NCBI RefSeq assembly: GCF_963664735.1
Contig: NZ_OY761553.1
Location: 2,495,303-2,559,302 of the forward strand
Direction of reading: 5' to 3'
DNA: 64,000 bases
Source: an uncultured Cohaesibacter sp.
GTDB lineage: Bacteria; Pseudomonadota; Alphaproteobacteria; Rhizobiales; Cohaesibacteraceae
In this document: piece after piece, positions 53,334 to 63,215 of the stretch
How the letters are laid out: the number at the start of each line of letters is the position of its first letter
How positions within the stretch are numbered: position 1 is the first letter of the stretch
Notes under the pieces: model-generated
The model's input: the letters and a program-made list of their open reading frames with translations, nothing else
Databases searched by the model: none
Told to the model about the DNA's origin: nothing
Translations under genes and position numbers: made by a program

Positions 53334-54587
53334 GTGCCGCTCCGCAGTTCCGGCTTTCAAATAAGATGTGCCATGCCTGCCCGGCGCGAGATCCAGATGA
53401 TCGGCGATGGTTTCACCGATATCGGCAAAGCTGGTGCGCTGACCGGCATAACGCCCCTTGATATCTGGCCCGAAAATCAGAACCGGTACCTGCTCGCGGG
53501 TGTGGTCCGTACCTTGCCAAGTGGGGTCGCAGCCATGGTCGGCGGTCAGGATCACCATGTCGCCGGGATGAAGCGCGGCTTCCAGCTCAGGAATGCGAGC
53601 GTCAAAATATTCAAGCGCGGCCGCATAGCCGGGTACATCGCGGCGATGGCCGAAATGCATGTCGAAATCCACGAGGTTGGAGAAAACCAGATCCCCGTCT
53701 TTGGCTTCAGCGATGGCCTTAAGGGTCGCATCAAAAATGTTGGGATTGCCAGTGGCCTTGATCTTTTTGGTAACGCCCTGCGCGGCGAAAATATCAGAGA
53801 TCTTGCCTACGGCCAGCACCTGACGGCCAGCATCCTTGGCCCTGTCGAGAAGGGTTGGTTCAGGCGGCAGAACCGAATAGTCGTGACGGTTGCCGGTGCG
53901 CTCGAAATCGGCAGGTGTCTCGCCGATGAACGGGCGGGCAATGACACGGCCAATGTTGTAAGGCGCGACCAGATCGAAGGCTATTTCACAGATTTCATAG
54001 AGACGATCAAGCCCGAAATGCTCTTCATGGGCGGCAATCTGATAGACAGAATCCGCGCTTGTGTAACAGATCGGCATTCCGGTGCGGATGCTTTCCTCGC
54101 CCAGTTCGTTAATGATCACCGTACCCGATGCATGCTTGTCGCCAAGAATACCGGGAAGCCCGGCCTTCTCGATAAAGGCCTTGGTCATTTCAGGCGGAAA
54201 TGTCGGCTGCGTATCAGGGAAATAGCCCCAGTCGAAAGGCACCGGCACACCGGCGATTTCCCAATGGCCCGATGGGGTATCCTTGCCGATGGAAACCTCC
54301 ACCGCGTTGGCACAAAGGCCTTCAGGCTCCCCATCATAGCTTAGGTTGGCGGGACGGCTACCGGTTGCTTTTTCGGCAACCAGCCCCAACCCCAATCGAT
54401 CCAAGTTCGGCAAGCACAGAGGGCCAGATCGCAAGCCTTCCTTGTCACCATCCCCGCGAGCGCAGGCCGCAGCGATGTGCCCCAAGGTGTCAGAGCCCTT
54501 GTCCGATACGGGTTTGCCGAATTTTTCCGCATCGGGCGCATTGCCTATGCCGAAGGAATCGAGAACCAGAAGAAATGCGCGTGCCAT
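53052..54587 (-). CDS. deoB: phosphopentomutase, reading frame fused to a small secreted protein
   Basis: A 511-codon frame. Residues 1 to about 411 are a complete phosphopentomutase interconverting (deoxy)ribose 1- and 5-phosphates: [16 protein letters not shown] with metal-binding aspartates, [26 protein letters not shown] with the phosphorylated threonine region (about 98-114), [13 protein letters not shown] and [13 protein letters not shown] near 345-375, ending [12 protein letters not shown]. Normal DeoB proteins stop there (E. coli 407). Here the frame continues through KAGTAERH into 93 residues that form a separate signal-peptide protein (own entry). Loss of the deoB stop, or a sequencing error in the T-rich tract at the junction, would explain it. 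Part of the deoC-deoA-deoB run. Confidence 0.9.
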   Translation of the reverse strand: MARAFLLVLDSFGIGNAPDAEKFGKPVSDKGSDTLGHIAAACARGDGDKEGLRSGPLCLPNLDRLGLGLVAEKATGSRPANLSYDGEPEGLCANAVEVSIGKDTPSGHWEIAGVPVPFDWGYFPDTQPTFPPEMTKAFIEKAGLPGILGDKHASGTVIINELGEESIRTGMPICYTSADSVYQIAAHEEHFGLDRLYEICEIAFDLVAPYNIGRVIARPFIGETPADFERTGNRHDYSVLPPEPTLLDRAKDAGRQVLAVGKISDIFAAQGVTKKIKATGNPNIFDATLKAIAEAKDGDLVFSNLVDFDMHFGHRRDVPGYAAALEYFDARIPELEAALHPGDMVILTADHGCDPTWQGTDHTREQVPVLIFGPDIKGRYAGQRTSFADIGETIADHLDLAPGRHGTSYLKAGTAERHMKWTALFALCIMVMLSTSMVHAASILAGSRERSSIASNGAACLTDAKEAAKDLWPMAASFAPQVSKLKGKHPCGQWIMCERAYPSKGWRCKWR

Positions 54588-54672
54588 GAGACACTCCCTT
54601 AACTGAAAATGCGGATAGGGAGCAGGAGCATCTTCAAGCCTCTGCTCGACCTTTTGTTTGCTTTATCGATGG

Positions 54673-55980
54673 CTATTCGATGATGTCATAGACGGTGTTG
54701 CTGTTTGTCCCCGTCTCGCCGATGCTATAGGCCGCCTTTATGCGTGCGGTTGCCTTGTCGATCTGGTCCTGATTGTTGGCATAAACGCGCGCAATGGGCG
54801 TGTTTGCATCAACTTTCTCGCCAAGACCGGCGAGTGCGTCGAACCCGACGGAATGATCAATCGGATCAGCTGCGCGGATGCGCCCGCCGCCCAACTCAAC
54901 CACACCAAGTCCCACCTGGCGGGTATCGATAGCCTCAACAAAACCGGCTTCATCTGCATAGATATCGGCAACCATAGGAGCCAGCTTGAGGTAGTCTTCC
55001 ATATTTTCGATGAAATCGGCAGGCCCACCAAGCGCAGCAACCATCTCGCCGAATTTCTCCGCAGCGCGGCCAGAACGGAAGGCGTCCTCAATCTTTTCGG
55101 TGCCCTCCTGACGTGAGGTTACCGCTCCACCGATCAGCAACATCTCGGCACAAAGGGCAACAGTGATGTCCCAGTTGCGCGGGTCAATCGCGTCGCCGGT
55201 GAGGAACTGCACGGCGTTTTTCATCTCGATAGCGTTGCCCGCTGCCGTGGCAAGCGGTTCGTTCATATCGGTGATAAGAGCGGAAGTCTTGACCCCTGCC
55301 CCCTTGGCGACCGTAACAAGGCTCTTGGCCAGCGCTATGCTCTCCTCGTGGGTCGGCATGAAAGCGCCCGAGCCGGATTTTACATCCAGCACGAGTCCTT
55401 GCAGACCAGCAGCCAGTTTTTTGGAGAGGATCGAGGCTGTGATGAGATGAATACTTTCCACGGTCGCGGTTACATCGCGGATACCGTAAAAGCGTTTGTC
55501 TGCCGGAGCCAGATCCGCAGTCTGCCCTATGACCGCACAGCCGACCTCTTTGGTCACCTTGCGAAACAGATCGTTGTCAGGTTGGGTGACGTAACCGGGA
55601 ATGGAATCAAACTTGTCGAGCGTGCCGCCTGTGTGGCCGAGTCCTCGCCCCGAGATCATCGGCACGAAAACGCCCAAGGCAGCCAACGCGGGCGCCAGCA
55701 TCAGCGAGGTATTGTCTCCCACCCCACCGGTTGAATGCTTGTCGACCACGGGGCCATCCAGTTCGGACCAATCCAGCACGGAACCAGAATCCCGCATTGC
55801 CAACGTCAGCGCGACGCGCTCATCAAGCTCCATGCCCTGAAAGAACACGGCCATGGCCAAAGCCGAGATCTGCCCTTCGGTGACCGAGCCATCGGTGATG
55901 CCGCGAACAAAAAAGCCGATTTCCTCGGCGCTCAATCTGCCGCCGTCCCGTTTCTTGCGAATGATTTCCTGTGGCAGCAT
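54673..55980 (-). CDS. deoA: thymidine phosphorylase
   Basis: A 435-residue pyrimidine nucleoside phosphorylase releasing thymine or uracil and deoxyribose 1-phosphate. The diagnostic stretch [50 protein letters not shown] (phosphate and nucleoside site, about residues 82-130) is present, here cited in part, together with [10 protein letters not shown] (about 200) and the C-terminal [18 protein letters not shown] domain. Its ATG overlaps the deoC stop by one base (TGATG), so translation is coupled. deoB follows after 85 bases and takes the sugar phosphate onward. Confidence 0.95.
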   Translation of the reverse strand: MLPQEIIRKKRDGGRLSAEEIGFFVRGITDGSVTEGQISALAMAVFFQGMELDERVALTLAMRDSGSVLDWSELDGPVVDKHSTGGVGDNTSLMLAPALAALGVFVPMISGRGLGHTGGTLDKFDSIPGYVTQPDNDLFRKVTKEVGCAVIGQTADLAPADKRFYGIRDVTATVESIHLITASILSKKLAAGLQGLVLDVKSGSGAFMPTHEESIALAKSLVTVAKGAGVKTSALITDMNEPLATAAGNAIEMKNAVQFLTGDAIDPRNWDITVALCAEMLLIGGAVTSRQEGTEKIEDAFRSGRAAEKFGEMVAALGGPADFIENMEDYLKLAPMVADIYADEAGFVEAIDTRQVGLGVVELGGGRIRAADPIDHSVGFDALAGLGEKVDANTPIARVYANNQDQIDKATARIKAAYSIGETGTNSNTVYDIIE

Positions 55981-56738
55981 CAGTAGCCGTCTCCTGCGCT
56001 GGCTGTCTGGCCTTCCATGGCGGCGAGCAGCGCATCAAGCACACCGGATGCGCCAAAGCGGAAGCTTTCCGGGGTTGCCCAATCGGAGCCCATATATTTC
56101 TCGGCAATCGCCAGATAGGTTCCTGCGTCTTCAAGGGTTTTGACGCCGCCAGCAGGCTTGAAACCGACCGGTTTGCCGCTCTCGGCGATCGCTTCCATCA
56201 TGATTTCAGCGGCTTCCGGGGTCGCGTTAACGGCCACCTTGCCGGTGGAGGTCTTGATGAAGTCTGCCCCGGCTTCAATCGCCATGTCGGCAGCCGCCCG
56301 GATCAGGTCCGGCTCCTTCAGCTCGCCCGTTTCCAAAATGGTCTTCAGTCTGGCGGGTGCCGGAACGGCATCCCTTACCCGGAGCACGATGCTTTCAGCA
56401 AAGCCCCGACGGCCTTCCTTGAAGGCCTTGTAGGGAATGACCAAATCGATTTCATCGGCACCATCGGCCAATGAGGCCTTGGTTTCAGCAAGAGTTTCAG
56501 CCAGATTTTCGCCGCCATGGGGAAAGTTGACAACAGTTGCAACCTTGATGGTTGTTCCGCCAAGGCATTCTTTCGCTTTCTTGACAAAACGCGGCCAGAC
56601 GCAAACCGCAGCCGTATTGCCATAAAAGGTTTTGGCACGCGCACAGAGCGCCTCGATGGCGGCATCGTCGCAATCATCGTTCAGATTGGTCAGGTCAAGA
56701 AGAGAAATGGCTTTTTGGGCCAGTTTTTTATTTTCCAT
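55980..56738 (-). CDS. deoC: deoxyribose-phosphate aldolase
   Basis: About 252 residues from ATG 56738; a GTG five codons earlier is possible but lacks a ribosome binding site. This class I aldolase cleaves deoxyribose 5-phosphate to acetaldehyde and glyceraldehyde 3-phosphate. The Schiff-base lysine is in [11 protein letters not shown] (about residue 170), the second lysine in [15 protein letters not shown] (about 200), and [11 protein letters not shown] (about 103) carries the conserved aspartate. Length is close to the E. coli-type enzyme. It comes between the nucleoside phosphorylase gene (44 bases upstream) and deoA. Confidence 0.95.
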   Translation of the reverse strand: MENKKLAQKAISLLDLTNLNDDCDDAAIEALCARAKTFYGNTAAVCVWPRFVKKAKECLGGTTIKVATVVNFPHGGENLAETLAETKASLADGADEIDLVIPYKAFKEGRRGFAESIVLRVRDAVPAPARLKTILETGELKEPDLIRAAADMAIEAGADFIKTSTGKVAVNATPEAAEIMMEAIAESGKPVGFKPAGGVKTLEDAGTYLAIAEKYMGSDWATPESFRFGASGVLDALLAAMEGQTASAGDGY

Positions 56739-56782
56739 TTTTGCTCGCTTCACAAATAATCGCCAGAAAAGACGGCTCAGAA

Positions 56783-57604
56783 TTAGGCCTCTGAGGACAA
56801 GGCCTGCAAATAGGCGCGGATCACCTTGATCAGTTTCTTCGCCCCGATCGGCCCGACTTCCTTGGTCTCTTCGTGCGATAATTCGGTTCCGGTCATCCCG
56901 GCTCCATAGTTGGTAATGGTTGAAATGGCAGCAACGCGCATGTTCATCCAGCGCGCCAGAATGACTTCCGGTACGGTTGACATGCCAACGGCATCGGCCC
57001 CCAGAATGCGGGCTGCGCGGATTTCGGCAGGCGTTTCAAAATTGGGACCGGAAAACCAGGCGTAGACACCGGAATCCAGCTTAACATCTGCAACAGCTGC
57101 TGCGCGGATAAGTTTGCCCCGCAACTCGGCATCATAAGCCTCGGTGAGGCCGACAAAGCGATCATCACTTTCAACACCAATGAGAGGTGAGCGCCCGGAC
57201 CAGTTGATATGATCATCAATCAGCATCAATTCCCCCGGAGCCACGTCCTGACGCAAAGATCCGGCCGCATTGGTGAGCAGAAGCTGCTCACAGCCAAGCG
57301 CCTTAAGCGTTGCCAGAGGCTGCTTCATCACAGTTGCATCGCCCTGCTCATAATAGTGCACACGACCGGCAAGAATGGCGACCTTGACACCCATAAGCGT
57401 TCCGATGACAAGCTCCGAGGCATGTGACGACACGGAAGAAACGGGAAAGCCGGGTAGCTTCTGGTAAGAAAACCGCTTGGCATCTTCCACCTCATCGGCC
57501 AATGCTCCCAATCCGGAGCCAAGGACCATGCCGACCTTGACGGGGCCTTCAACTTTTTCCAGCACACGTTTGGCGGCATCCTGAGCCAGTCCTATAATGG
57601 TCAT
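56783..57604 (-). CDS. purine nucleoside phosphorylase (trimeric PNP, family 2)
   Basis: About 273 residues from ATG 57604; a GTG two codons earlier is disfavoured because GGGAG would be too close. The enzyme phosphorolyses inosine and guanosine. Family-2 motifs are GMVLGSGLGALADEV (phosphate loop, about 25-39), VAILAGRVHYYEQGD (about 73-87), LLLTNAAGSLR (about 107), FSGPNFETPAEI (about 186) and STITNYGAGMTGTELSHEE (about 228-246) with the base-binding Asn and Glu. This is the PunA/XapA type rather than hexameric DeoD. It lies 135 bases after cdd. Confidence 0.93.
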   Translation of the reverse strand: MTIIGLAQDAAKRVLEKVEGPVKVGMVLGSGLGALADEVEDAKRFSYQKLPGFPVSSVSSHASELVIGTLMGVKVAILAGRVHYYEQGDATVMKQPLATLKALGCEQLLLTNAAGSLRQDVAPGELMLIDDHINWSGRSPLIGVESDDRFVGLTEAYDAELRGKLIRAAAVADVKLDSGVYAWFSGPNFETPAEIRAARILGADAVGMSTVPEVILARWMNMRVAAISTITNYGAGMTGTELSHEETKEVGPIGAKKLIKVIRAYLQALSSEA

Positions 57605-57739
57605 GTGCACATCTCCCTCTTAATAATCCGAGCATTTGATATTAGTGCAATGCTGTGGCGAATAAATGTCAGCTACGGCGGGCCTTGCCCGCATCAGATG
57701 CGGGCGCTTGTGAGCCGATTTCAGCCCGCGCATAGTGGA

Positions 57740-58177
57740 CTATCGGTTTTCTTCCAGATCAAACGCGGCTGGCAACAGAGCATCCAGCGTAAAGCTCTGC
57801 TGAATGCCGCTCAAGTCGGCCGCATGAATGATGGTATCCGGACTGCCAAACTCCCTGATCCGCTGGCGACAGCCACCGCAAGGCGTGATAGGCGGGGTGT
57901 GATCGGCAATCACCACCAGCTCTTCGATCGCCCGGCTATCGGCCAGTTCACTGCTTGCCATGATCATGGCTGAAATGGCCGAGGTCTCAGCGCACCAGCC
58001 CTCCGGATAGGACGCGTTTTCGATATTGCATCCGGTGTGAACCGTGCCGGCACGCGTGCGCAGCGCGACCCCGACAGGAAAGCGCGAGTAAGGCACATGC
58101 GCCTTCTGACGTGCCTTTGTCGCCAGCTCCAGAAGCGCCAGTGTCTGATCGGTAACCTCGATAGCTTTTGCATTCAT
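57740..58177 (-). CDS. cdd: cytidine deaminase
   Basis: A 145-residue homotetrameric-type cytidine deaminase making uridine from cytidine. The zinc site is complete: NIENASYPEGWCAETSA (ligand cysteine and catalytic glutamate of the CAE motif, about residues 52-68) and TPCGGCRQRIREFG (two ligand cysteines, about 97-110). The substrate region SRFPVGVALRTRAGTVHTGC precedes it. AGGAGAG lies upstream of the ATG. It follows the second permease by 12 bases in the nucleoside operon. Confidence 0.96.
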   Translation of the reverse strand: MNAKAIEVTDQTLALLELATKARQKAHVPYSRFPVGVALRTRAGTVHTGCNIENASYPEGWCAETSAISAMIMASSELADSRAIEELVVIADHTPPITPCGGCRQRIREFGSPDTIIHAADLSGIQQSFTLDALLPAAFDLEENR

Positions 58178-58189
58178 GTGACCGCTCTC

Positions 58190-59161
58190 CTAACGTTCCT
58201 TGGTGTAAGGGACACCGCTTGCTTTGGGCGGAATGGACTTGCCGATGAAGCCTGCCAGCAAGACAACGGTCAGGATATATGGCAAGGCCTGCATGGCCTG
58301 AACAGGCACTTCGCCGATGACCGGCAGCTCGGTGCCCTGCAAGCGGATACCTACAGCATCAAGAAAGCCGAAGAGGAAGCAGGCGCCAAGCGCGTTGACG
58401 GGTTTCCATTTGGCAAAGACAAGAGCTGCAAGGGCAATGAAGCCTTTGCCTGCTGTCATATCCTTGGAGAAACCGGCCGACTGGGCGATGGAAAGATAGG
58501 CGCCAGCAAAACCGCAAAGCGTTCCCGTAATCAGGATTGCCCGATAGCGCATCCACGCAACCGATATGCCTGCCGTATCCACAGCACCGGGATTTTCGCC
58601 CACGGCACGCAGTCGCAAGCCAAAGCGTGTGCGATAGAGCACCCACCAAGTCAAGGGAATGCAAATGAATGCCGCATAGACCAGCAGGGAATGACCCGAG
58701 ATGATCTCATAATAGATCGGCCCGATGATGGGCACTTCCCGGATGCTATCGGCAAAGGGCAGCTTGATTTCGGTAAAGCGTGCCGTGTTCGGCAATTGTG
58801 GTGTTTTGCCGCCACGGCCGAACCATGCCTGACCAAGCAGCGCAGTCAGACCGCTGGCGACAAAATTGATAGCGACGCCGGATACGATCTGGTTGCCCTT
58901 CTGGGTGATGGAGGCATAGCCATGCACCAGCGCCAAACCGATGGACACCAGAATGGCCGCCAGCAATCCCAGCCACGCAGAGCCTGTAACAAAGGCCACA
59001 CAGCCCGCAGCAAAGGCCCCGCCGAGCATCTTGCCTTCAAGGCCAATATCGACAACGCCGGAACGTTCGGAATAAAGACCGGCAAGGCAAGCGAAGAGAA
59101 GCGGCACGGAAAGGCGAACCGCGGAATCTGTCGTAAGAATAAGTGTTTGAAAAATTTCCAT
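58190..59161 (-). CDS. nucleoside ABC transporter permease (BMP-associated, second)
   Basis: About 323 residues; ATG 59161 is chosen over a GTG two codons earlier because GGAG lies seven bases upstream. A BPD_transp_2 (RbsC/LivHM-type) permease with about eight helices. The family features ERSGVVDIGLEGKMLGGAFAA (about 29-49), VAINFVASGLTALLGQAWF, YRTRFGLRLRAVGENPGAVDTAGI (about 180-204, the EAA-like coupling loop) and GKGFIALAALVFAKWKPVNA are typical of nucleoside/BMP importers. It pairs with the permease just upstream (11 bases) to form the channel. Confidence 0.93.
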   Translation of the reverse strand: MEIFQTLILTTDSAVRLSVPLLFACLAGLYSERSGVVDIGLEGKMLGGAFAAGCVAFVTGSAWLGLLAAILVSIGLALVHGYASITQKGNQIVSGVAINFVASGLTALLGQAWFGRGGKTPQLPNTARFTEIKLPFADSIREVPIIGPIYYEIISGHSLLVYAAFICIPLTWWVLYRTRFGLRLRAVGENPGAVDTAGISVAWMRYRAILITGTLCGFAGAYLSIAQSAGFSKDMTAGKGFIALAALVFAKWKPVNALGACFLFGFLDAVGIRLQGTELPVIGEVPVQAMQALPYILTVVLLAGFIGKSIPPKASGVPYTKER

Positions 59162-59172
59162 GATCACGCTCC

Positions 59173-60291
59173 TTACGCTTCTTGTTCAAGATCGTTAGAT
59201 CTTGATGTGAAGAGTCTGACCAGAGCCGGGCGGAACATATGCTCCATCGCCCCGGCAAAGAGGATGACGAGACCCTGAATGGAAATGATCATGTCGCGGG
59301 TGATCTTGGGCATTTCAAAGGCCAGCTCAGCGCCGCCCTGATAGAGCATGCCAAAGAGGATGGACGCCATGATGATCCCCACAGGGTGAGAACGCCCCAT
59401 CAACGCCACCGCGATGCCCACAAAGCCATAACCGGTCACATAATCAAGCAACAGACGGTTTTGAGCGCCCATCACTTCATTGAGCGCCATAAGCCCCGCC
59501 AAAGCACCGGAAATCATCATGGTGATGATGATGATGCGCGAGAGGTTCATACCTGCATAAACTGCCGCGTCCGGATTGGTGCCGAAGGTACGGATGGCGT
59601 AGCCGAGACGCGTGCGCCAGATCAGTGCCCAGACGAAAACACAAGCCAGCAGGGCCACCACGAACGACAGGTTAAGCGGTGATGACGCCATATGAATGCC
59701 GAACCAGCCAGCCACCTCGTGAATGAATGGCAGCCTGCCGCCCTCAAGGAATGTGCGGCTCTCAGGCTGCATGGATTCGGGCTGTTTGAATACCACGACC
59801 AACAAATAGGCCATCAGTGAGTAGGAGATGAAGTTGAACATGATCGTGGTGATCACGATGTGGCTGCCACGCTTTGCCTGCAGATAAGCGGGAATGGCTG
59901 CCCATGCGGCTCCGAAGGCCGCTGCACCGATCAGGGCGAACGGAAAGGTTACGTACCATGGCACATAGTGATCGAGCGCAAGACAGGCCAGCGCCACACC
60001 AAGCCCGCCAACATAAGCCTGCCCTTCACCACCGATATTGAACATGCCGGCGTGCGCTGCCACAGCAACGGCCAGGCCGGTGAAAATAAAGTTCGTAGTG
60101 TAGTAAAGCGTAAAGCCGATGCCCTCGCCATAGCCCAGCGAGCCCTGCACCAGCCAGTAAACGGCATCAAGCGGATTTTCGCCAATCAACAGCACCACAA
60201 GCCCGGAAACCAGCAGGGCTGCGGCCAGATTGAGCAGCGGGATCAGACCATAATCTACCCAGCGGGGCAGTTTTGCATTTTGAGCGCTCAT
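59173..60291 (-). CDS. nucleoside ABC transporter permease (BMP-associated, first)
   Basis: A 372-residue BPD_transp_2 permease. Helices begin at about residue 15 (LIPLLNLAAALLVSGLVVLLIG). Recognisable blocks are MFNIGGEGQAYVGGLGVALAC (about 83-103), THIVITTIMFNFISYSLMAYL-like ITTIMFNFISYSLMAYL (about 148), and the coupling loop LGYAIRTFGTNPDAAVYAGMN (about 230-250). The ATG overlaps the ATPase stop by one base (TAATG), showing tight coupling of subunit synthesis. The loop between helices around residues 170-200 is periplasmic and variable. Confidence 0.94.
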   Translation of the reverse strand: MSAQNAKLPRWVDYGLIPLLNLAAALLVSGLVVLLIGENPLDAVYWLVQGSLGYGEGIGFTLYYTTNFIFTGLAVAVAAHAGMFNIGGEGQAYVGGLGVALACLALDHYVPWYVTFPFALIGAAAFGAAWAAIPAYLQAKRGSHIVITTIMFNFISYSLMAYLLVVVFKQPESMQPESRTFLEGGRLPFIHEVAGWFGIHMASSPLNLSFVVALLACVFVWALIWRTRLGYAIRTFGTNPDAAVYAGMNLSRIIIITMMISGALAGLMALNEVMGAQNRLLLDYVTGYGFVGIAVALMGRSHPVGIIMASILFGMLYQGGAELAFEMPKITRDMIISIQGLVILFAGAMEHMFRPALVRLFTSRSNDLEQEA

Positions 60292-61982
60292 TATTCTGCC
60301 TCCCCGGTTCGGGCACTTGGCGTGTTGTTTGCCTCTTCCACTCCGGAGGTATCGGCGATACCGGCCATCATCAAGCCCAATTCCTGCTCCCCTGCTCCTG
60401 CAGGACGTTCGCCGACGATCTTGCCATCAAACATGACAAGGATACGGTCGGACAGCGAGCGAATTTCATCAAGTTCGACGGAAACAAGCAAAATGGCTTT
60501 GCCTGCATCGCGCATCTCGATGAGCCGCTTGTGAATGAATTCGATAGCACCGATATCCACGCCGCGAGTCGGCTGACCAACCAGAAGAATATCGGGATTG
60601 CGCTCCATTTCGCGCGCCAAGACCAGCTTTTGCTGGTTGCCGCCGGAGAAATTGGCCGCTTTGAGATGCGGATCCGGCGGGCGCACATCGAAGTCTTCCA
60701 TAAACGCCTGCGTTTCCTTCAGAATAGCGCCAAGATCGAGAAACAGGCCTTCGCCATATTTCTTGCTGTCCTGATATCCAAGGATCATGTTTTCCTTGGC
60801 AGGGAATTGGGTCACAAGGCCTGTGCGATGGCGATCTTCTGGTACATGAGCCAAACCGCGGTGACGGCGCTCCAGCGCATCTGCGGTGTTGACCACCTCT
60901 CCATTGATCTTGATGGTACCAGTCCGTGCGGTAATCATGCCCGCAATGGCTTCCATCAATTCGCTCTGGCCGTTCCCCGACACACCGGCAATACCAACAA
61001 TTTCTCCGGCGCGGACATTAAAAGACACATCCTTGACCAGATTGACGCCGCGCTTGTCGGTGACGGTCAGGTTCTCGACCGAGAGCACTTCCCGTTCCGG
61101 CTTGCTAGGGCTCTTCTCGACATTAAGCAGCACATGGCGCCCAACCATCATTTCGGCGAGCTGCTCGACAGAGGTTTCAGCCGTATGCACGGAACCGACC
61201 ATCTCGCCCCGGCGCATGACCGAAACCTCGTCGGTAATCGCCATGATTTCGCGCAGCTTGTGGGTGATGAGCAAAATGGTTTTGCCCTGATCACGCAACT
61301 GCCCCAAAATGCGGAACAGGTGATCCGCCTCGGCCGGAGTCAATACGCCGGTCGGTTCGTCCAAAATAAGAATATCTGCGCCTCGATAAAGCGCTTTCAG
61401 GATCTCGACCCGTTGTTGCAAGCCAACAGGGAGTTCCTTAATCAGAGCATCCGGATCAATATTCAGCTCATATTCGTCTGCCAGTCGCTGCAGTTCTGCA
61501 CGCGCCTTGTCGACGCCCTTCTGAAGCAACAATCCACCTTCTACGCCGAGCACGACATTTTCGAGCACCGAGAAATTGTCAACCAGCATGAAGTGCTGGT
61601 GCACCATACCGATGCCCACGGCAATCGCCTTCTGGCTGTCTGGTATGGTTTGGCGCTTGCCGTTGACATAGATTTGGCCAGCGTCGGCCTGATAAAACCC
61701 ATAGAGAATGGACATCAGGGTCGACTTGCCTGCTCCATTCTCACCGATAATACCGTGGATTGACCCCTTTGCGACATTGAGGTCAATATTCTTGTTGGCA
61801 TAGACCGGCCCGAACCGTTTTTCGATTCCGACCAACCGAATTGCAGGCACTTGACTGACGTCTTCATCGCCGGAGGCGTTCGCTTTGGCCCCCGCGCTGC
61901 CTTGCGCTGTTTTTTGCTCTTCCAGATGCAAAATCTCTTCCCCAATTTTCAGCCCCTCCCGCCTATTTCTGCTGTGCTTCAT
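60291..61982 (-). CDS. nucleoside ABC transporter dual ATP-binding protein
   Basis: About 563 residues from ATG 61982. The start is uncertain: no good ribosome binding site precedes this ATG, and a TTG at 61931 behind GGAAGAG is an alternative; homology clearly begins only at IRLVGIEKRFGPVYAN. Two ABC cassettes follow. The first has GENGAGKSTLMSILYG and ILILDEPTGVLTPAE; the second has the degenerate IAGVSGNGQSELMEAIAG Walker A normal for the RbsA/YufO family, FSGGNQQKLVLAREM and DILLVGQPTRGVD. It energises the two permeases encoded immediately downstream. A terminator-like hairpin separates it from the binding-protein gene upstream. Confidence 0.92.
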   Translation of the reverse strand: MKHSRNRREGLKIGEEILHLEEQKTAQGSAGAKANASGDEDVSQVPAIRLVGIEKRFGPVYANKNIDLNVAKGSIHGIIGENGAGKSTLMSILYGFYQADAGQIYVNGKRQTIPDSQKAIAVGIGMVHQHFMLVDNFSVLENVVLGVEGGLLLQKGVDKARAELQRLADEYELNIDPDALIKELPVGLQQRVEILKALYRGADILILDEPTGVLTPAEADHLFRILGQLRDQGKTILLITHKLREIMAITDEVSVMRRGEMVGSVHTAETSVEQLAEMMVGRHVLLNVEKSPSKPEREVLSVENLTVTDKRGVNLVKDVSFNVRAGEIVGIAGVSGNGQSELMEAIAGMITARTGTIKINGEVVNTADALERRHRGLAHVPEDRHRTGLVTQFPAKENMILGYQDSKKYGEGLFLDLGAILKETQAFMEDFDVRPPDPHLKAANFSGGNQQKLVLAREMERNPDILLVGQPTRGVDIGAIEFIHKRLIEMRDAGKAILLVSVELDEIRSLSDRILVMFDGKIVGERPAGAGEQELGLMMAGIADTSGVEEANNTPSARTGEAE

Positions 61983-62130
61983 GCTATTAGGCAAAAGCAC
62001 CATACAGAAAACCGGGACCCACCTTGCCGAAAGGCGAAGTGGTATGGGTGGGCTCTGTTGCTCTGCGGCCGACAATTCGGCACGTCTGGCAGCTAGATCA
62101 CGACCTTTTGGCCGCCAAGTTTTCAGGGTA

Positions 62131-62164
62131 ACAAAAATGCGCCCCATCCAATGATGGACAGGGC
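62131..62164 (-). terminator. terminator or attenuator between the binding-protein and ATPase genes
   Basis: Read on minus, GCCC-TCCAT and its partner ATGG-GGC (62164-62141) form a hairpin with a small bulge, followed by GCATTTTTG. It lies about 25 bases after the binding-protein stop and 150 before the ATPase start. Partial termination here would give more binding protein than membrane components, as in many ABC operons. Confidence 0.55.
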
Positions 62165-62188
62165 ACATCCTAGATCAGAATCAACTGC

Positions 62189-63187
62189 TTAGAATGGGCA
62201 GCTGTTGTCTGCACGGTAATCGTGAACAACGATCTTGCCGTCTACGATTTCCTTGGAAGCCTGATCGACAGCTGCGCGCATATCCGCAGAGATCAGGTCC
62301 TTGTTGTTTTCATCGTCAGCCCAAGCAACGCCGTCTTCGGCAAGGCCGAGCACATAAATGCCTGAAGACCAGCTATCAGCGGAAAGATCCTTGAAGGCAT
62401 TGTAAACAGCGGTATCAACGCGTTTAACCATAGAGGTCAGCACGTTGCCCGGATGCAGGCCGTTCTGGTTGGAATCAACACCAATGCCCATCTTGCCAGC
62501 ATCGGCAGCAGCCTGAAGAACGCCAGCACCTGAGCCACCAGCTGCATGATAGATCACGTCAGCGCCGCGATCGATCTGGGATTTGGCCAGCTCGCCGCCC
62601 TTCACAGGGTCGTTCCATGCAGCACCGGTGGTGCCGATCATGTTTTCGAAGATTTCAATGTCAGGATTGGCTGCTTTTGCACCCTGTTTGTAACCGCAGG
62701 CAAACGCACGAATGAGCGGAATGTCCATGCCGCCAACGAAGCCGACTTTGCCGGTTTTGGAAGCCTTGGCAGCCAACAGACCGACAAGGAAGGACCCTTC
62801 ATGCTCTTTGAAGACGATGGAACGAACGTTTGGAAGATCGACGACCATGTCAACGATAGCGAATTTCGTTTCTGGAAACTCAGGAGCAACTTTCTTCAGA
62901 GCTTCAGCCTGAGAGAAACCAATCGCAACGATTGGGTTGAAACCACGTTTTGCAAAGCGACGAAGAGCCTGTTCGCGCTGGGCATCGTTCTGAATTTCGA
63001 AATCGCGATACTCTGTTCCAGTGTCTTTCTTATAAGCTTCTGCACCATTATAAGCCGACTGGTTGAAGGACTGGTCGCTTTTGCCACCCAGGTCGTAAAC
63101 CACCGCAGGCTTGATTTCAGCAGCAAGTGCTGGTGCTACAACCATCATGGTTGCCAGTGCAGCGGCACCGAAAAATTGACGCAACAT
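62189..63187 (-). CDS. BMP-family nucleoside-binding periplasmic protein
   Basis: A 332-residue PnrA/BmpA-type solute-binding protein. A cleavable signal peptide (FFGAAALATMMVVAPALAAE, cut near residue 23, no lipobox) is followed by the family start PAVVYDLGGKSDQSFNQSAYNG (about 28-49), then FVGGMDIPLIRAFACGYKQGA (about 152) and ADVIYHAAGGSGAGVLQAA (about 208-226). Homologs bind purine or pyrimidine nucleosides for ABC import, in keeping with the downstream ATPase, permeases and salvage enzymes. First gene of the cluster; operator-like dyads lie directly upstream and AAAGGGG before the ATG. Confidence 0.94.
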   Translation of the reverse strand: MLRQFFGAAALATMMVVAPALAAEIKPAVVYDLGGKSDQSFNQSAYNGAEAYKKDTGTEYRDFEIQNDAQREQALRRFAKRGFNPIVAIGFSQAEALKKVAPEFPETKFAIVDMVVDLPNVRSIVFKEHEGSFLVGLLAAKASKTGKVGFVGGMDIPLIRAFACGYKQGAKAANPDIEIFENMIGTTGAAWNDPVKGGELAKSQIDRGADVIYHAAGGSGAGVLQAAADAGKMGIGVDSNQNGLHPGNVLTSMVKRVDTAVYNAFKDLSADSWSSGIYVLGLAEDGVAWADDENNKDLISADMRAAVDQASKEIVDGKIVVHDYRADNSCPF

Positions 63188-63215
63188 GTCTAACCCCTTT
63201 TAATTGGTATGCTGT

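Noticed and set aside
53334..54344. 336-codon plus-strand open frame
   Set aside because: Antisense to deoB; no coding signature.
58037..59278. 413-codon plus-strand open frame
   Set aside because: Antisense to cdd and the permease genes; composition rich in Gln, Arg and His without motifs.
60273..61763. 496-codon plus-strand open frame
   Set aside because: Antisense to the ABC ATPase gene; no ribosome binding site or family signature.
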